Origin: Caenibius tardaugens NBRC 16725 | Lineage (GTDB): Bacteria; Pseudomonadota; Alphaproteobacteria; Sphingomonadales; Sphingomonadaceae | Assembly: GCF_003860345.1 (NCBI RefSeq) | Contig: NZ_CP034179.1 | Span: 930,001 to 994,000, forward strand | Length of the DNA stretch: 64,000 nt | Reading direction: 5' to 3' | Shown here: positions 41,749 through 54,000 of the stretch, piece by piece | Layout: every line of letters begins with the position of its first letter | Position numbering within the stretch: position 1 is the stretch's first letter | Made by a program: the position numbers and the translations under genes | Notes under the pieces: model-generated | Seen by the model: the letters and a program-made list of their open reading frames with translations, nothing else | Database searches by the model: none | Told to the model about the DNA's origin: nothing

Positions 41749-42939
41749 TCATCGGGGCTGCTGCGGTTCGGGCAATGCGAGCGTGCGCTTCGCCGCGATA
41801 TTGTTTTGGATTTCGTAGCTGCCACCATAGATCGAGAAGGCGCGGCTATGCAGCCAATGACGCGTCGCTGCGATCTCCTCCTCCGAATATCCGGGCGAAG
41901 ACCAGCCGACACCCTGCTCGCCCAACAGCTCACGCATCAGATCAGCGCGTTCCTGAGCAATGTCGGAACCGAGATTTTTGAGCACCGGGATCATCGAATC
42001 CGTCGATATCCCGCTCTTTGCCTCCATACCGATCCGCGCTATTGTCAGGTTATAGGCTTGCGCGCGCATGTTGTGCCGGATCAGTCGGGCACGCACGTCA
42101 GGCTCCGCTATACGCCCGGCTTCATCCACCCCAATCCTGGCCTGCGCCAAGGGCAAGAGGCTGGCCCCTTCGCCGCGCCCCTGTGAAAGACTGTCACGCT
42201 CAAACTGGAGCAGCCGCTTCGCTATTCCCCAGCCTTCGTTTACCCTCCCAACGATGTTATCCTTGGGGACCTTCACGGCGTTGAGGAACATCTCGCAAAA
42301 ATGGGTCGATCCGCTGATCAACGTAATCGGTCGCGTCTCCACGCCGGGCGATCGCATATCGAACAGCAGAAAGCTGATGCCCCTCTGCTTTGCCGCGGCA
42401 TCGGTACGGACCAGCGCAAAACACCAGTCCGCATGGTTCGCACCCGATGTCCAAACCTTCTGGCCATCGACAACCCAGTGATCACCCGCATCTCTGCAAC
42501 GGGTCTGCAATGAAGCGAGATCTGATCCGGCGCCCGGCTCGGAAAATCCCTGACACCAGCGCACCTGCCCTGTCGCAATGCCTGGCAAATGCCGGGCTTT
42601 CTGCGCGTCTGTACCATATTCCATCAAGGTCGGGCCCAGCATTGTATAGCCAGTCATCTTCATCGGATTGAACGCGCCGATCCGGGCCATCTCCTCGTCC
42701 AGAATGCGAACATCGCCCCCTTCGAGCGCGGCGCCCCCGTAAATGGCAGGCCAGCCCGGTGCACCCCACCGCTGCTTAGCCATCCGATCACGCCAGAGCC
42801 GCCAGTCTGCATCGGCTTCCGCGAAAGCGGCGTCATTCTGGTAGGGGACAGGATTCTTGAACGCCAGCGAGGGCGTAAAATTGGCCTCCAGCCAAGTACG
42901 CGCCTCAGAACGGAAGGTAGAGAGAGCGTTCGACTGCAT
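41749..42939 (-). CDS. Acyl-CoA dehydrogenase, first of a pair
   Basis: A 396-residue FAD enzyme. Visible blocks are RWGAPGWPAIYGGAALEGGD, VRWCQGFSEPGAGSDLASLQ (substrate and FAD site), WVVDGQKVWTSGANHADWCF and the C-terminal IYGGSYEIQNNIAAKRTLAL. The start chosen is the ATG at 42939, which has GGAGGGG about ten bases upstream, rather than the GTG at 42966. It heads a four-gene operon that ends in the truncated dehydratase. Confidence 0.9.
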   Translation of the reverse strand: MQSNALSTFRSEARTWLEANFTPSLAFKNPVPYQNDAAFAEADADWRLWRDRMAKQRWGAPGWPAIYGGAALEGGDVRILDEEMARIGAFNPMKMTGYTMLGPTLMEYGTDAQKARHLPGIATGQVRWCQGFSEPGAGSDLASLQTRCRDAGDHWVVDGQKVWTSGANHADWCFALVRTDAAAKQRGISFLLFDMRSPGVETRPITLISGSTHFCEMFLNAVKVPKDNIVGRVNEGWGIAKRLLQFERDSLSQGRGEGASLLPLAQARIGVDEAGRIAEPDVRARLIRHNMRAQAYNLTIARIGMEAKSGISTDSMIPVLKNLGSDIAQERADLMRELLGEQGVGWSSPGYSEEEIAATRHWLHSRAFSIYGGSYEIQNNIAAKRTLALPEPQQPR

Positions 42940-43149
42940 CGTATTTTGCCCCTCCACACTCACCAAAGCATCAGCCCCTCTCTAAAAACTGCACCATAGG
43001 ATATAATTTAAGCGACCAGCGGTGGATGTCAACCGTCAAACAGCGCAAACATGCTTTTCCACCGCTTTCGATGGCCCAAAGCCCCCGATCATCTATATTA
43101 TTTTTGTATTTCAACGTGATATTATGAAAATATGCCAGGACATGACGGA
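42940..43149 (-). promoter_or_regulatory. AT-rich promoter region of the ACAD-CoA transferase operon
   Basis: 210 bases with clearly lower GC than the flanks, including ATCTATATTATTTTTGTA at about 43090-43107. No gene. It probably carries the promoter for 42939-38835 and possibly a binding site for the TetR protein at 46481. Confidence 0.4.
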
Positions 43150-45210
43150 TCACAGGCTTGCGAAGTCCTTGCCCTGAGCCACCAGCCTCTCGATCAGTGG
43201 TGAGAGGCGGAATACCTCTCCATGTGTCGCATGAAGCGCCTTGAGCTTGTCGCGGATCACCGGCAGACCAACCGTGTCGGCCCAATACATAGGCCCGCCG
43301 CGATATGCTGGCCAACCGTAGCCATTGATCCAGACCAGATCGATATCGGAGGATCGTTGCGCTATCCCCTCATCGAGAATCTTCGCGCCCTCATTGACCA
43401 TGGCCAGCAGGACACGATCACGGATCTCCTCATCGGAGACGATGCGCCGCTGGCCCCCGTGCCGCTCCGAAAAATCGAGCACCGCCTGTTCAGCGATCGG
43501 CGACGGCGTTGGCTGCCGCTTCTCGTCATAGTCATAATAGCCACCACCGGTCTTCTGCCCGTGGCGTCCCATCTCATTAAGCATTTCACGTACGGTCGCG
43601 CCGCTTGATGTCGCCCGGTTCCATCCGACATCAAGCCCTACCAGATCACGCATCTCGAACGGCCCCATTGCGAAGCCGAAATCGCGGATCACGCGATCGA
43701 CATCCCATGGCAGCGCCCCCTCGGTCACCACCGCCTCAGCCTGCGCATGCCGTGCCGCCAACATCCGGTTGCCGACAAAGCCGTAACAATTGCCGACAAC
43801 GACACCGATCTTTCCGATCTTTTTTGCCAACGCCACTGCCGTCGCCAACACGGAAAGGTCGGTCTTCGCGGCCTTCACAATCTCGAGCAGGCGCATCACG
43901 TTGGCTGGCGAGAAAAAGTGCAGGCCGAGCACATTTTCCGGCCGCCCGGTCACTTCAGCGATGCGATCGATGTCGAGGTAGGACGTATTGGTAGCGACGA
44001 TAGCTGAAGGTTTGGCAATAAGGTCGAGACGTCGGAACAGTTCCTGCTTTACATCCAACTGCTCGAACACCGCCTCAATCACTAGATCGCAATCGGCCAG
44101 GTCCTCAAGCGCCAGCGATCCGGTCAGACAAGCCATACGTTGCGCAACCTGTTCGGCGGTAAGCTTGCCCTTCTTCGCACTGTTTTCATAATTGCGACGA
44201 ATTATACGCAGCCCACGATCGAGCGCCTCCTGCCGAGTCTCAACAATCGTCACCGGCAGGCCCACATTGGCGAAGTTCATTGCGATACCGCCACCCATCG
44301 TCCCGGCGCCAACGACGCCGACCCTGATAATCGGTCGTATTGGCGTATCGGCGGATATCGCATCGACTTTGGCCGCCTGCCGTTGCGCAAAGAACACGTG
44401 ACGCAGCGCGGCCGACTGTGCCCCCTCGAGCAACGCACAGAACAGTGCCCGCTCATTCTCCAATGCCTGTGGGAAAGGTAGCGCGATGCCCTGTTCCACC
44501 GAGCGAATGATACTTTCCGGTGCCATCAACCCACGAAACTTGCGCCCATTCGCCTCGCGGAACGCATCGAACAGGCCCTGTTCAACGACAAGCGGACGAT
44601 CGCGAATCCTAGCGAGCGGGGCACCATCGGCAGCCACCGCGCGGGCGAAAGCAACTGCCTCGTCGCGTAACGCGCCTTCGTCCGCAATCCGATCCAACAG
44701 ACCTAACCGAGCCGCTTCGGCCGCAGAAATCGGATCGCCGCTTGTCATCATTTCCAACGCGCGCGCGGCCCCCACAACACGCGGCAGCCGTTGGGTGCCG
44801 CCGGCACCGGGCATTAGCCCAAGCCTTACTTCGGGCAGACCACACTGAGCCGAAGGCACAGCGATACGACCGTGAGCGACCAGCGCCAATTCCAGCCCGC
44901 CCCCCAGCGCAGCGCCGTGGATCGCCGCGATCACAGGCTTGGGCATATCTTCGACGATCTGCTGCAATGCGCGAAGGTCTGGTTCGATCACCGGCTTGCC
45001 GAATTCCGTTATATCGGCGCCAGCAAAGAAAGTGCGACCGCCGCATATCAACACGACGGCTGCCACAGCCGAATCCCCCGCGGCCTGCATCATCGCCTCG
45101 GCAACGCCTTTGCGCACCGCTACGGAAAGCGAATTCACCGGCGGAGAGTCAACGGTAATAATGGCAATCCCACCATCCCGCTCAAGCGTGGTACAGTCAT
45201 TGATCCGCAT
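43150..45210 (-). CDS. FadB-like bifunctional enoyl-CoA hydratase / 3-hydroxyacyl-CoA dehydrogenase
   Basis: A 686-residue fusion. Residues 1-200 form the crotonase domain: [20 protein letters not shown] (oxyanion hole) and [20 protein letters not shown] (catalytic Glu). From about 295 comes the NAD domain [20 protein letters not shown], then [20 protein letters not shown] with the catalytic His, and the C-terminal dehydrogenase repeats to ASL. A GAGGAG site precedes the ATG at 45210. It covers two beta-oxidation steps after the ACADs. Confidence 0.93.
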   Translation of the reverse strand: MRINDCTTLERDGGIAIITVDSPPVNSLSVAVRKGVAEAMMQAAGDSAVAAVVLICGGRTFFAGADITEFGKPVIEPDLRALQQIVEDMPKPVIAAIHGAALGGGLELALVAHGRIAVPSAQCGLPEVRLGLMPGAGGTQRLPRVVGAARALEMMTSGDPISAAEAARLGLLDRIADEGALRDEAVAFARAVAADGAPLARIRDRPLVVEQGLFDAFREANGRKFRGLMAPESIIRSVEQGIALPFPQALENERALFCALLEGAQSAALRHVFFAQRQAAKVDAISADTPIRPIIRVGVVGAGTMGGGIAMNFANVGLPVTIVETRQEALDRGLRIIRRNYENSAKKGKLTAEQVAQRMACLTGSLALEDLADCDLVIEAVFEQLDVKQELFRRLDLIAKPSAIVATNTSYLDIDRIAEVTGRPENVLGLHFFSPANVMRLLEIVKAAKTDLSVLATAVALAKKIGKIGVVVGNCYGFVGNRMLAARHAQAEAVVTEGALPWDVDRVIRDFGFAMGPFEMRDLVGLDVGWNRATSSGATVREMLNEMGRHGQKTGGGYYDYDEKRQPTPSPIAEQAVLDFSERHGGQRRIVSDEEIRDRVLLAMVNEGAKILDEGIAQRSSDIDLVWINGYGWPAYRGGPMYWADTVGLPVIRDKLKALHATHGEVFRLSPLIERLVAQGKDFASL

Positions 45211-45269
45211 TTATACTCCTCAATCCCTGTACAATTTGCATCACCGAATGGTGACGCGGCGCCGAGAAA

Positions 45270-46109
45270 TCATGAAACCATCCGCAATATACGCTCGGCC
45301 TGCTGGCGGTGCGGTGCATCGATCATTTCACCCTCAATCTGCAGGGCACCGGCCCCGGGGTTGGCTGCGAAGGCTGCCACCACCCGCCGAGCCCAATCGA
45401 TCCGTTCGTCTGAAGGCGTAAATGCGCGATTGATCGCTGCGATTTGTCGTGGATGGATCGCCATCATACCGGTGAACCCGTCCCGCGCCGCCAACGCCGC
45501 AAAGCGGTTCAACCCGGCATCGTCATGGAAGGCCGGGAACACCGTTTCGATCGCCGGGCAATCAGCCGTATGCGCGCCAAACAACGTGAGAGCCCGGGCC
45601 ACCTGATAGGGTGCGGTAAACAGCCCGTCATCGCCTCTGGAATGGATCGTACCAATCTCCGCCCGCAAATCTTCCGCGCCCCAAGTCAGGCCCACGAGAT
45701 GTTCCGCCACTTCGCGATAGCTTCCCAAAGAGAAGATTGCGGCAGGAGTTTCTGCCGCAATCGGCAGAATTGGAACACCGGCAAGACCATGGGAGGCAAG
45801 CGATGACACGAGCACCTTCACGCTCGCGGCGCCTTCCGCTTTGGGCAGCATCAACCCGGCAGGGCGCAGACCGACAAGTGCCTTCAAATCGTCAGCCAGA
45901 CAGGGCCCACCAAGGGGGTTAACCCGCACGAAAGTTACCGCATCCCAAGTCGGGTTCGACAAATGCTCTGCGATGGCTTTTCGCGCAACCGGTTTGCGCG
46001 CTGCCCGAACTGAATCTTCCAGATCCAAAATCAGCGCATCAGCACCTGAAGCCGCCGCCTTGGCGAACCGCTCGGGTTGATCTCCAGGAACAAATAACAA
46101 CGATCGCAT
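45270..46109 (-). CDS. HpcH/HpaI (CitE-like) CoA-ester lyase
   Basis: A 279-residue TIM-barrel lyase. The opening MRSLLFVPGDQPERFAKAAA and ADALILDLEDSV are diagnostic; GLMLPKAEGA and LTWGAEDLRAEIG hold the metal-binding Glu and Asp. Members cleave citramalyl-, malyl- or beta-hydroxyacyl-CoA. A GAGGTGA site precedes the ATG. It is first in the operon with FadB, on the opposite strand from the TetR gene. Confidence 0.9.
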   Translation of the reverse strand: MRSLLFVPGDQPERFAKAAASGADALILDLEDSVRAARKPVARKAIAEHLSNPTWDAVTFVRVNPLGGPCLADDLKALVGLRPAGLMLPKAEGAASVKVLVSSLASHGLAGVPILPIAAETPAAIFSLGSYREVAEHLVGLTWGAEDLRAEIGTIHSRGDDGLFTAPYQVARALTLFGAHTADCPAIETVFPAFHDDAGLNRFAALAARDGFTGMMAIHPRQIAAINRAFTPSDERIDWARRVVAAFAANPGAGALQIEGEMIDAPHRQQAERILRMVS

Positions 46110-46480
46110 GCATCACCTCGGGCGCTCACATCTAGCGATACAGTGATAACCCCGAAACAAATATAACCTATAGTGCATATTTATGCGCTTATTGGGATTT
46201 GTCAACATGGAACTTTTCTGCAAAAAGGTTATTTATTTTAATATATTAGTTTAATTTCATGCCATGTCATATTGACCTATTGCACAAAAAGATTCTAATG
46301 CTCGGTGGCAAAGCCCTGTGGGCTGAAAGTTAAGGGCGCGCCCGTTATTGCAGGGATGCACCGCACCTTTTGCCACGATCCGCTCGAAACAATTGCTGGC
46401 CACTTATGCTATCGCTTCCGGCCATCCCAACTCCGATCGTGGCTTGACCACGCATCAGTTGACGCCACACCCTGCTTGAG
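46110..46480. promoter_or_regulatory. Divergent promoter region with candidate TetR operator
   Basis: 371 gene-free bases between the lyase-FadB operon and the TetR gene. The part 46155-46265 is AT-rich. A short palindrome, GCATATTTATGC, lies at 46175-46186 close to the lyase start and is a candidate operator. Nothing else was recognised. Confidence 0.4.
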
Positions 46481-47227
46481 ATGATAACGCTGGGAATGAG
46501 CAGTTCATCAACCAGCTTCAACGGCCTGATCGGCGCGCCACTGACCTATGCCAGCCCCGCAATTCTGGAACGCCGTCGACGCATTCTCGAAGAGACGCGC
46601 AAGCTGATCGAAGAAGGTGGCATTACCAACTTCAGCATGAACATCCTGTGCAAGCGGGCAGGTGTAGCCAAGCGCACGTTGTATAATGCCTTTCAAACAC
46701 GCGAGCATGTGATCGCAGCAGCAATTCAGGAGTATTTCCTCGAATATCTGGGGCGCGTAACCTATTCCGCGCCGCGCGGCACGCTCCAACGCAGCGTGGA
46801 ACGCATCATCACGGTCGGTCGCCGCAATCGCAAAATCCCGCGGTATATTCATGCAATCATGGAAATCTACTTCAGCGCGGAGGTAATTCCCGATGTCTGG
46901 ACCGCCATGAATTCCGTCGCTGTCGATGCCAATCTGGAATATATCAATGCGCTGCGACAACGTCGCCAGTTACAACTTTGGATCAACCCCGAGACGCTCG
47001 CCTATGACGTGGTGCGATACGAATATACGACAATCTACGACTGGTCACGCGGACTGATTGCGGACGATCTGTTCGTTCCGCAGCTGGTACAGGGATACCT
47101 AACCTTACTTCTGGGCGCCACACGCGGCGGCGCACGAGACGAGATCGAAGCCTTGCTTCGCAAGCAGCACAAAAATGGGGGATCTATGGACGACTTTCTG
47201 CCCGGTCTCGCAAAGGCAGTCGATTAG
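46481..47227 (+). CDS. TetR-family transcriptional regulator
   Basis: A 248-residue regulator. The helix-turn-helix is residues about 28-75: RRRRILEETRKLIEEGGITN, then ILCKRAGVAKRTLYNAFQTR. The C-terminal ligand part is not recognised. The start could also be the ATG at 46496. It is divergent from the acyl-CoA operon and likely represses it, with an acyl-CoA or substrate as inducer. Confidence 0.85.
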   Translation: MITLGMSSSSTSFNGLIGAPLTYASPAILERRRRILEETRKLIEEGGITNFSMNILCKRAGVAKRTLYNAFQTREHVIAAAIQEYFLEYLGRVTYSAPRGTLQRSVERIITVGRRNRKIPRYIHAIMEIYFSAEVIPDVWTAMNSVAVDANLEYINALRQRRQLQLWINPETLAYDVVRYEYTTIYDWSRGLIADDLFVPQLVQGYLTLLLGATRGGARDEIEALLRKQHKNGGSMDDFLPGLAKAVD

Positions 47228-47241
47228 ATTGCCCCCCGAGA

Positions 47242-48057
47242 GGTGGTGTCAAAAGGATGGCCCCACCCCGCGCCGTTAACCTGAGCGGATGAGCAAGACG
47301 CCAAATCCGTTCAAATATTTTCACTCATCGCCTGAGGTGATCCGCCTTGTGGTGATGATGTACGTCAGGTTTCCCCTGTCGCTGCGGAATGTCGAAGACC
47401 GGCTGTTCGAGAGAGGGATCGATCTTTGCCATGAGACCGTGCGACTGTGGTGGAATCGTTTCGAGCCGTTGTTCGCTGCCGACATTCGCCGCCAGCGTGT
47501 GCAACGAATGCGTGGTTTTCGGCGCTGGCGCTGGCACCTTGACGAGATGTACGTCCGATTGAGCGGCGAGATGGGTTATTTGTGGCGCGCCGTTGATCAC
47601 GAGGGCGCAGTGCTCGAAAGCGACGTGACCAGGAAACGCGATAAATCTGCGGTTTTGTGCTTTATGAAGAAAACACTGAAGCGCCACGGTCAAGCTGACA
47701 AGATCGTCACTGATGGGCTGCGTTCTTATCCCGCTGCGATGAAAGGACTGGGCAATCTCGAGCGGCGCGAGATGGGCCACTATCTCAACAATCGGGCAGA
47801 AAATTCACATCTACCCTTCCGCCGACGAGAGCGCGCCATGCAACGATTTCGGAAGATGAAATCGCTACAAGAATTCACCGCGGTTCACGCTTTCCTGCAC
47901 AACCACTTCAACGCGGAACACCACCTTGCCGACAGACATTCCAACTTCGCCGTTCCGCCGCCATGGCACAGTGGCAAAATCTCATGGGATGATCCTTACC
48001 TCGACTTTGGGCCCACTTTGCGAAACGGGGAGCAGTTCGCAACGGACTGACACCTCC
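47242..48057 (+). mobile_element. IS6-family element, copy B
   Basis: The left end reads GGTGGTGTCAAAAGGATGG; the right end, on the complement, reads GGAGGTGTCAGTCC. It ends one or two bases before the stop codon of the autotransporter gene (48061-48059), which is left intact. Confidence 0.65.
47289..48050 (+). CDS. IS6-family transposase, copy B, frameshifted C terminus
   Basis: A 253-residue reading. The DDE residues are all present (RWHLDEMYVRLSGEM, KIVTDGLRSYPAAM, NNRAENSHLPFRR). After HHLADRH the frame departs from the family: copies A and C continue with ...RRSAAM...WQNL, whereas here it reads SNFAVPPPWHSGKISWDD. Comparison with copy C shows that a four-base GACA unit is missing near 47935, which shifts the last about 20 residues and extends the protein. 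Activity is uncertain because the catalytic core is intact. Confidence 0.85.
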   Translation: MSKTPNPFKYFHSSPEVIRLVVMMYVRFPLSLRNVEDRLFERGIDLCHETVRLWWNRFEPLFAADIRRQRVQRMRGFRRWRWHLDEMYVRLSGEMGYLWRAVDHEGAVLESDVTRKRDKSAVLCFMKKTLKRHGQADKIVTDGLRSYPAAMKGLGNLERREMGHYLNNRAENSHLPFRRRERAMQRFRKMKSLQEFTAVHAFLHNHFNAEHHLADRHSNFAVPPPWHSGKISWDDPYLDFGPTLRNGEQFATD

Positions 48058-48058
48058 C

Positions 48059-51000
48059 TTAGAACGTCACGTTGAGATTGACCCGAATAGACTGGTCGGC
48101 GAGACCGTGGCCGGATTGGCCTTGGTAGACGACGTCGAGCGTAGCATTGGGGGTGAAGGCGTACTCCAGACCCGCTTCGACCAAACCCGCATCGCGAGCG
48201 ATCGGCACACTGCCAATCGAGAAGGCGTCGCCGCCGCTGACGAAGCGCATCGCGCTCTGCGGTGAGATATCGCCGAAGGCGTGACGCCAGCCGAGCATAC
48301 CCTTTGCCCTGATTTTGGACGCGCCGAGATCGAAGGTCGTCGCAGCCCGGAGGCCAAGCGCGGTGAAGGCTGTATTGGTCGAACCGCTGGCTGTCGACAG
48401 CGTGGCGACACTGCCTTTTTCGGCGAAGCTATCCGTGTGAATGTTTACGTAGGCGAGGTTGCCGAAAGGCTCGAACGCAACGTTCCGGGCCTGCATGCGG
48501 TAGCCGAGTTCACCGAAGACCTGCGCTGTGCCAGCGTTGTAGTCACTTCTGGGACTGTCTGTGACGCCGGGGATCGCAACCGTGCGGCTCGTGGTGATAT
48601 CATGCCATGTGTAGGTAGCGCCGGTGCGGAACGCGAGGCCACCCCAGGTCGTGCCGCCATAGACGCCGACATGGTAGTTGTCGCTCGAGCCGGAGGAATA
48701 GCGCGCGCGCGCCTTGAAGCCGGTGCTGCTATAGCCCACGACCGCGCCGAAGCGCCATGTATCGAACGCGGGTGCATCCGCGCCGAGGAAGAAGCCGCCC
48801 GTCGAGCGGTTGAGGCGCGCGGCGTTTCCATCGCCGTCGATATGGCCCCACGATCCGAATGCCTGACCCCAGACCGCGAAACGATCGGTCGAGGCGGCGC
48901 TGGCCAGTGGGCCATGGTCGTCATAGGTCGTGACCATGCCGTCGGTTGCGGCAACGCTATCGACGGCAGCGCGAATGCGATCGCCGATGGCGTTGCGGAC
49001 GAAGCGGCTGTCCTCGATCAATGCGGTCCTGGCCGAGGGATGGATCTCGCCGGAGAGTTGGTTGAAGGCGTTGCGGGCCGTATCGGCGTCGTACTGCACA
49101 ACCGCATCCCAAATCGGGTTGCCGTGGGCGAGCGCTTCGATACCGCTGCCCATCGCCTTCTGGTTCGGTGTCACGCCGATATCCCTGAAGCTGACGTCGT
49201 TGCGGGTCATCGTCAGATAGACGTTTCCGGCGTCATAGCTGAGCGATGGATCGAGAAAGGCGAGGTTCGAGGTCACACCGGAAAAGGTGCCGTCGACGCC
49301 GCCGGCGGCGGGATTGGCGGTCAGGATGTTGTAAGTGGTCGCCGGGGCGTAATTGCCCGTGCCGGCCAGCACCTTGACCGTGCCGCCATTGATGGTGACC
49401 TTGCCTGACGCGACAATCTTGTCGGACTGGCCAGCGGCATTGATCTCGACCTCGTAGGACGAGCCGCTCGCGAAGGTGATATTGCCGACATGAAGCGTAC
49501 CAATCGAATTACCGGGCGCGACCGTGCCGATCACCGACAGATTGCTGATGATGCCGGAGCCGCCGAGCAAGCCTCCATCGAGGACGGTGACCGCGCCGCC
49601 GAGCGCGCCATTGACGGCGAGCCTTCCACCCGCAACCGTGGTCTCGCCCGCGAAAGCGGAGGAGTCCCCAGTCAGCACGAGCGAGCCTGCGCCCGACTTG
49701 GTGAACTCGCCCGTGCCGGTGAGGACACCGGCATAGCTGGCGTTTGCGCTCTGATTGAAGGTCAGGTTTGCACCGCCCCCAATCGCGGCGTTGCCGGTGA
49801 AGAGACCCGCATCGGCTGTGAGACCGCCGGCCTTGAGCGTCCAGTCGAGCGTCGAGCTTCCGGTCAGCGCCAGATTACCCGCGCCGCTCTTCACCAGCGC
49901 ACCATTCGTGCCGCGCAGGCCGGTGATCGAACCGGCGAAGCGCGCATCGCTCGCCTGGTCGAATTCGACCGTGCCAGCGTTGGCGATGTCGCCCTGGATC
50001 GAGGCCGCATTGCCGATGAGCGTCCCGCTATCAACCGTCGTGCCGCCGGTGTAAGTGTTGGCGCCGGTCAGGATCAGCGTGCCGAGATCGTTCTTCACCA
50101 GGGCCGAAGCGCCGGTGAGCGCCGAGGCAACGGTAGCGGTCATGTCCGCGCCTGCGGCCGAGCCGTCGCCGACGCGGATCGTTGTTGTTCCGCCTGCGCC
50201 CTGTAAGGCGATGGAGCCGCCCTCGATGCGGTAACCGTCGGCAGCAAACTGCATGCCGGTGACGCCGATCGCACCAGCCGAAGCGTCCACCGTCACAATG
50301 CCGCTGTTCGCCTGGAAGATGGCGAAAGTCGGATTAGGCGAAAACGCGCCGTTGATATCGCCATCGACCGTCGTCCAACTGCTGCCATCGGCGCGCCAGG
50401 TGCCCGCGCCTCCATCGACCGCGCCATTGCCATACAGCGCGGCATTGCCGCCGTCCCAGAAGCTTAGCGCCGTCGGGACCGCGGACACGAGGTTCACTTC
50501 ATGCGCGACCGAGGTCTGCACGGCGAGGTTGGAAGCAGCGACTCCACCGGGCGTAGTCCCGATGGTCAGGCCAGAGCCAGTCAGCGACCCGCTGTAGTCG
50601 ATCAGGCGATAGACCCCCACACCGAAGCCGCCGACATCGGCAACGTTCAGTGTGCCGTTCAGCGTCAGATTGCCGTCGACAGACATCAGCGCCGTGCTTG
50701 ACGGGCTGCCCAGCGACGCGTTTACAACGCTGCTGCTATCCATCAGGAGACTGCCACCGACGTGGAGGGTCTGCCCGCTGATCCCGTTAAACACGCCGCC
50801 ATTGGTCAGATCGGCATTGCCCGTGATAGTGCCCGAGCCAGTCACGATGCCGCCGCTACGCGCGAGAACATCGCCACCAAGCGTGCCGTTGACCGCGAGC
50901 CTGCCTGCCGAAACGGTGCTGGTTCCGGCAAAGGCGGAAGAGTCGCCAGTCAGCGTGAGCGCTCCTGTGCCGGACTTCGTGAAAGCACCTGCGCCGGTCA

Positions 51001-54000
51001 ATACGCCGGCATAGGTGGTATCGGTTGCCTGATTGACGCTCAGCGCCTTCGTGCCGAGCGAGACGGTCCCGTTGCCGCTCAGTCCGAGAATGGTCGCCCC
51101 TGATGTAACGCCGGAAATATCGAAGAAGCTACCTGCCGCCATCGACAGGCCGGAGCTTGCAGCAATGGAACCGGCGCCACCAAGCGCCAGCGTACCCGCT
51201 GAAATCGTGGTGCCGCCCGTATAGGTGCTTGCGCCAGAGAGCGTCAGCGCGCCTGCACCCTCCTTGAAGAAACCGCCTGTGCCGCCAAAGATGGCCGCGG
51301 TGAATACAGCATAGCCGTTGCTATCGAGGAACGCGCCCCCGCTATTGATGACGATCGTTCCCTTTCCGCTCGTGAAACTCTTGAGGAAATCCCCTGCGGT
51401 TGTGCCGACGGTGTTGGCATTTGCGCGCAGGATGCCGCCATCGAACGCGATTGTCGCCGTCGATCCGGGCGTGAAAGTGCCATTGTAACCGGCTTCGATC
51501 GTATCGGTCAGCAGCACGCCGCGGCTGCCATTCGTGCCGTTCAAGTTCAGGGTGGCGGTGCCGCCCTGGATGGCCAGATAGGTATTGCCAGCAGTCGCCA
51601 CCGCGCCATCAGCAATGGTCAACCTACCGGTCGCACCCGAGACGCCGACGGCCAGGCCGAAGCTGCCGCCATGATCCGCCCCGGAGGCCGCAGTCAAAGT
51701 CGAACCTGTGCCGCTCAGGATAGCTGTAGCGTTGCCGTTGATTGCACCGATGGCGACGATCTGGCTGCTCACCGCGCCCCGATCGGTGATGTTCATCGTG
51801 CCCGTGCCGGCAGTACCGATCCAGGTCGTGTTGGCATAGAGGTGCGAGCCGCTGCCGGTGATGTTGAGGTTGCCGCTGCCGCCGCTCGTGCCCACCTTGA
51901 CGCCGTTAACGCCGTTGACGACCACCGTGCCGCCATTGAGAAGCGTCAAATCAGCCGTGCCGCTGGCGGCGGAAACGGTCAGGATCGGAATATCGCCGCT
52001 GCTCAGGTTCAGACTGCCGCCATCGAGGATGAGACCGCCGCCTGTTATGGAGGGAGCACTCGTGCCGAGCGTGCTCGCGCCGGTGAGCGTGAGTGTGCCC
52101 GTGCCGGATTTGATGAACCGACCAGCCCCGGTGAGCGTACCGGCAAAGCGGGTGTCGGACGCCTGATCGACTGTCAGATCTGCGCTCCCCAGCGCCACCG
52201 TCCCGCCTGCGCCCGACAATGATGACATGGTGAGGGCGAAGCCGCCGAGGTCCAGCGTGCCGCCGTTGACGGCGTAGGCGGTGTTGGCGACGAACGCGCC
52301 CGATGCGCCGGTGCGAAGCGTCCCGCTATCGACCGTCGTGCCGCCGGTGTAAGTGTTGGCGCCGGTCAGGATCAGCGTGCCGAGATCGTTCTTCACCAGG
52401 GCCGAAGCGCCGGTGAGCGCCGAGGCAACGGTAGCGGTCATGTCCGCGCCTGCGGCCGAGCCGTCGCCGACGCGGATCGTTGTTGTTCCGCCTGCGCCCT
52501 GTAAGGCGATGGAGCCGCCCTCGATGCGGTAACCGTCGGCAGCAAACTGCATGCCGGTGACGCCGATCGCACCAGCCGAAGCGTCCACCGTCACAATGCC
52601 GCTGTTCGCCTGGAAGATGGCGAAAGTCGGATTAGGCGAAAACGCGCCGTTGATATCGCCATCGACCGTCGTCCAACTGCTGCCATCGGCGCGCCAGGTG
52701 CCCGCGCCTCCATCGACCGCGCCATTGCCATACAGCGCGGCATTGCCGCCGTCCCAGAAGCTTAGCGCCGTCGGGACCGCGGACACGAGGTTCACTTCAT
52801 GCGCGACCGAGGTCTGCACGGCGAGGTTGGAAGCAGCGACTCCACCGGGCGTAGTCCCGATGGTCAGGCCAGAGCCAGTCAGCGACCCGCTGTAGTCGAT
52901 CAGGCGATAGACCCCCACACCGAAGCCGCCGACATCGGCAACGTTCAGTGTGCCGTTCAGCGTCAGATTGCCGTCGACAGACATCAGCGCCGTGCTTGAC
53001 GGGCTGCCCAGCGACGCGTTTATAACGCTGCTGCTATCCATCAGGAGACTGCCACCGACGTGGAGGGTCTGCCCGCTGATCCCGTTAAACACGCCGCCAT
53101 TGGTCAGATCGGCATTGCCCGTGATAGTGCCCGAGCCGGTCAAGGCCCCGCCGCTACGCGCGGCGAGATTATGGCCGAGCGTCCCATCCACCCGCACCGT
53201 GCCGCCAGCGACGACTGTGGTTCCGGCAAAGTTCGATGAATCGCCTGCCAGGGTCAGCGCGCCCGCGCCGGTCTTGATGATAAGACCGGTGCCAGTGAGA
53301 CTGCCCGCATAGGTGGTATCGGTTGCCTGATTAAGGTTGAGGCTCGCCAGCCCCATCGCCACCATGCCGCCTGTGCCCGACAGCGAGGACATGGTGAGGT
53401 TGAAATTGTTGAACGCCAGCGTGCCGCCATTGATCGTATAGGCAGTATTGTTGACGAACGCGCCCGATGCTCCCGCCGTCAGCGTGCCGTCATTGATCGT
53501 GGTGCCGCCAGTATAGCTGTTGACACCTGATAGCGTCAGCGTGCCGGTCCCTGTTTTCACCAGGCCGCCAGTGCCGGAAATCGCGCCGGTGAGTCCCAGC
53601 GTCGTTCCCGCTGCAACGTCGAAGGTGCCATTGGCGTTGAGCAGGACCACGCGCGAGCTGCTGAAGCTGGCATTGGTCGCCAGCCGGCCGCCGTTGAAGG
53701 TTAGGCCGCCCGCGGCTGCCCCCAGATTGGCGTCGGAGGATATCGACAGTGTGCCCGCGTTAATTACCGTTCCGCCGGTATAGCTGTTCGCACCTGAGAG
53801 CCGCAATTGCCCGTTCAACAAGGTCAGGCCGAGAGCCCCTGGGCCACCGTCCCGGATGATGCCTGAAAATACGGAAGTCAGCGCCGAATTGTCCACCGAC
53901 AACATACTGGTAGTGGCGCCCGTGTTCTCGATAACCCCAGCGCCGCCATCGTACGACGCAATACCACCGACAACTGTGCTGTATCCGTTGAGCCTGAGAT

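Noticed and set aside
48281-50206. Long open frames on the plus strand opposite the autotransporter
   Set aside because: They mirror the GC-rich repeated minus-strand gene, recur identically in the two internal repeat units, and have no family motifs or ribosome sites.
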